Assembly: GCA_005473895.2 (NCBI GenBank)
Contig: SRJI02000003.1
Span: forward strand, 62,001-126,000
From: Carideicomes alvinocaridis
GTDB lineage: Bacteria; Pseudomonadota; Alphaproteobacteria; Rhodobacterales; Rhodobacteraceae
Reading direction: 5' to 3'
Length of the DNA stretch: 64,000 bases
Part shown: piece after piece, positions 60,800-64,000 of the stretch
Numbering within the stretch: position 1 is the first letter of the stretch
How the letters are laid out: each line of letters begins with the position of its first letter
Position numbers and translations under genes: made by a program
Notes under the pieces: generated by a model
The model's input: only the letters and a program-made list of their open reading frames with translations
Told to the model about the DNA's origin: nothing
Databases searched by the model: none

Positions 60800-62035
60800 C
60801 TATTGCTGCGGCCAGATCGGTTCCGCCACGGCGGAGTTCTCGGGGTAGATCGGGACCGGCACGCCGTCCTGCCACTGGATGATCACCAGGTCGGCCGCCA
60901 CGTTGTGCCCCGCCTCGTCGAACTTGATCTTCTGGCCGGGGTAGTATTGCGCCGGGCCCTCGCCATCCAGGTCGATGGAGCGGATCGCCTTGGCCACCGC
61001 CTTGCGGTCGGCCTCGCCGGCCTGTTCCAGCGCGTAGGCCATCACCTGGATGTCGCCGTAGGTGGCGATGGAATCCTGGGTCATCCAGGGCTCGCCGGTC
61101 GCTTCCTTGAAGCGGTCGATGATCTCTTCCTGGCCCTTGGCGCCCCAGTTGCCGACCACCGACATCACGCCTTCCATCAGCTCGGGGCCGACATTGTCCA
61201 CCATCTCCGGCGCGCCGATATGGGCCCCCGAGGCGATGATCGGCATCCGGCCGCCGCCCAGGCGGAACTCGTTGACCTTCTCCAGCAGGAGCTTGTCGTC
61301 GGGCACGGCGGTGGCGAGCATCATCAGGATGTCGGGCCGCTGCGACCGCGCCTGCTGAATCAGCGAGGTGGCGTCGGAGAGCGGCGGGGTGAAGGTCTCG
61401 TCGAACTTGATCTCCAGCCCGAGGTCGTCCATCTCGCCGGTACGCAGCGGCTGGGCAAAGCTTTCCGACGAGGCAGTGTTGTCGGCGATGATGCCCGTGG
61501 TCTTGGGCCGCTCGCCGGTGGCGGCCTCGGCCACCTCCATCAGCGCGGGCAGCGAATTCTTCGCCTGGTTGGTGCCGGTCATCGGCATCTGGAAGATGTA
61601 CTTGAAGCCGCGATCGGTGATCTGGTCCGAGTAGGACAGGGTCAGCATCGGCAGCTCGGCGCGCTCGGTCACCTCCGACACGGCCAGCGTGAAGGAGGAC
61701 AGCCACGACCCCGTCACCGCCACCAGGTCGGGGTGCTGCGACACCATCCGCTGCGCGGCGTTCTTGGCCTTCTCGGCGCTGTCGCCGGCATCGAAGATCA
61801 CCAGTTCCAGCGGCCGCCCGTCCAGCGCCTTGATCCCGCCCGCCTCGTTGATGTCCTTGACGGCGAGTTCCGCGCCAAGGCGCATCAGCTCGCCCTGCCG
61901 GGCCCAGGGGCCGGACATCGGGGCGATCAGCCCGACCTGGATCGGGTCACCCTCCTGCGCGAAGGCGGCGCCACCGAAGGGCAGCGTCATCGCCACCGCC
62001 GCGGCCGTCGCCAGCATGGTTCTGCGAGTTGTCAT
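60800..62035 (-). CDS. LIV-type ABC transporter substrate-binding protein (second locus)
   Basis: 411 residues, periplasmic. The signal sequence has TTRRTML, a twin-arginine-like start, and cleavage near GGAAFAQE (residue 27), so Tat export is possible. The mature part opens IQVGLIAPMSGPWARQGE, with DAGDSAEKAKNAAQRMVSQ and VTGSWLSSFTLAVSEVTERAELPMLTLSYSD. It is the binding subunit of the importer encoded upstream. Here the binding protein is last in the operon, opposite to the first LIV locus. Substrate unknown. Confidence 0.92.
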   Translation of the reverse strand: MTTRRTMLATAAAVAMTLPFGGAAFAQEGDPIQVGLIAPMSGPWARQGELMRLGAELAVKDINEAGGIKALDGRPLELVIFDAGDSAEKAKNAAQRMVSQHPDLVAVTGSWLSSFTLAVSEVTERAELPMLTLSYSDQITDRGFKYIFQMPMTGTNQAKNSLPALMEVAEAATGERPKTTGIIADNTASSESFAQPLRTGEMDDLGLEIKFDETFTPPLSDATSLIQQARSQRPDILMMLATAVPDDKLLLEKVNEFRLGGGRMPIIASGAHIGAPEMVDNVGPELMEGVMSVVGNWGAKGQEEIIDRFKEATGEPWMTQDSIATYGDIQVMAYALEQAGEADRKAVAKAIRSIDLDGEGPAQYYPGQKIKFDEAGHNVAADLVIIQWQDGVPVPIYPENSAVAEPIWPQQ

Positions 62036-62064
62036 TTCGTCCTCCTCCTCTGTTGTCCCCGGGC

Positions 62065-62764
62065 TTACATCCCGAGATAGGCCTGCCGGACACGATCATC
62101 CGACAGAAGTTCCTCCTGCCGGCCGGCCAGCGCCACGCGCCCGGTCTCCAGCACGTATCCGTGGTCGCAGCTTTCCAGCGCCTCCATGGCCCGCTGCTCC
62201 ACCAGCAGCACGGTGAGCGCGCGTTCCTTGCGGATCTCCACCACCGCCTCGAAGATCGAATCCGCCACCGCCGGGGCGAGCCCCATGGAGGGCTCGTCCA
62301 GCATCAGCAGCTTGGGCGAGGAGGCGAGGCCGCGGGCGATGGCCAGCATCTGCTGCTGCCCGCCCGACAGGGTGCCCGCCTGCTGCTTGCGCCGCTCGTC
62401 GAGGATCGGGAAGAGGCGGAGGATGTACTCGATGTTCTGCGCCCAGTCGCGCCGGCCGGCCTCGGTATAGGCGCCGAGGGCGAGGTTGTCCTCCACGGTC
62501 AGCGTGGGAAAGACCTGCCGCCCCTCGGGCACGTGCGCGATGCCCAGGTGCGGCCGGCGATGGGCCGGCACCGCCAGCAGGTCCTGGCCCTCGAACAGGA
62601 TCTCCCCCCGCCGGGCCGGCACGGTGCCGGCGATGACCTTGAACAGCGTGGTCTTGCCCGCCCCGTTCGGCCCCACGATTGACACGAACTCTCCTTCGGA
62701 GACGGAGGCGTCGACGCCGTCCAGCGCGATCACCCCGCCGTATCCGGCTGCGATATCCCTGATC

Positions 62765-62772
<8 letters not shown>
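62065..62772 (-). CDS. livF: LIV-type ABC transporter ATPase LivF (second locus)
   Basis: 235 residues from a GTG start. Walker A VGPNGAGKTTLFK, signature LSGGQQQMLAIARGL and Walker B LLMLDEPSMGLAP, with the LivF ending EQRAMEALESCDHGYVLETG. GTG at 62772 is preferred, with AAGAGGTGG upstream and the protein starting at LEIRDIAAGYGG. A TTG at 62793 would add seven residues. It overlaps the end of the fused livMG by 8 bp. Confidence 0.93.

Positions 62773-64000
<1,228 letters not shown>

Overview
This window is high-G+C alphaproteobacterial chromosome, most like a marine or salt-tolerant member of the Rhodobacterales (Roseobacter group). That reading is an inference from gene content: heterotetrameric sarcosine oxidase soxBDAG, several TRAP (DctPQM and TAXI) and branched-chain-amino-acid-type ABC importers, a trimeric molybdenum hydroxylase, the carboxyspermidine pathway, a chemotaxis operon close to the Sinorhizobium order, and an intergenic repeat common in this order. 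I see no rRNA, tRNA, CRISPR array, transposase or phage gene. 52 protein genes are called, two of them cut by the window ends.

Region 1 (1-10.2 kb) is chemotaxis. A tightly overlapping minus-strand operon encodes a STAS protein, CheY, CheA, CheW, CheR, a second CheY and a small helical protein with a CheZ/CheT-like DxxxQ motif. Divergent to it lie cheB (receiver domain without its phospho-acceptor Asp), cheD and a chemoreceptor ending in an xWxxF tether. Region 2 (10.4-20 kb) has a CoxM-CoxS-CoxL type hydroxylase (plus strand). Back-to-back terminators separate it from a minus-strand unit of an Fe(II)/2-oxoglutarate dioxygenase and a TAXI-TRAP importer. A GMC oxidoreductase is divergent to that unit, across an intergenic region with two palindromes.

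Region 3 (20-26 kb) is siderophore uptake (TonB receptor plus RhtX-like MFS carrier, with a TGA-N9-TCA site upstream) divergent to the two carboxyspermidine/carboxynorspermidine genes. Region 4 (26.2-35.6 kb) is a seven-gene minus-strand operon: acyl-CoA ligase, crotonase, tannase/feruloyl-esterase-like hydrolase, dctP, dctQ, dctM and an IlvD/Edd dehydratase. A divergent MarR gene lies next to a clear operator. It looks like import and CoA-dependent breakdown of an ester-linked organic acid. Region 5 (35.6-45.8 kb) holds a LIV-type ABC importer with a fused permease-ATPase, an RND efflux pair and truA.

Region 6 (46-54.5 kb) has a lower-G+C orphan membrane protein, the soxBDAG sarcosine oxidase operon, and a glutamate dehydrogenase whose 3' end continues into decayed ~70-93 bp tandem repeats. 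Region 7 (54.8-59.3 kb) is the most unusual: two tandem, clearly paralogous TadG-like membrane proteins with von Willebrand A domains, followed by two TadE-like pseudopilins, with no secretion ATPase, secretin or prepilin peptidase nearby. Region 8 (59.6-64 kb) has an Ldh-family dehydrogenase and a second LIV-type importer, again with a permease-ATPase fusion, running off the end.

Most of the window is ordinary metabolism and transport. The best candidates for something undescribed are the orphan vWA/Tad cluster, the modified adaptation and termination module in chemotaxis, and the orphan protein at 46-47 kb.
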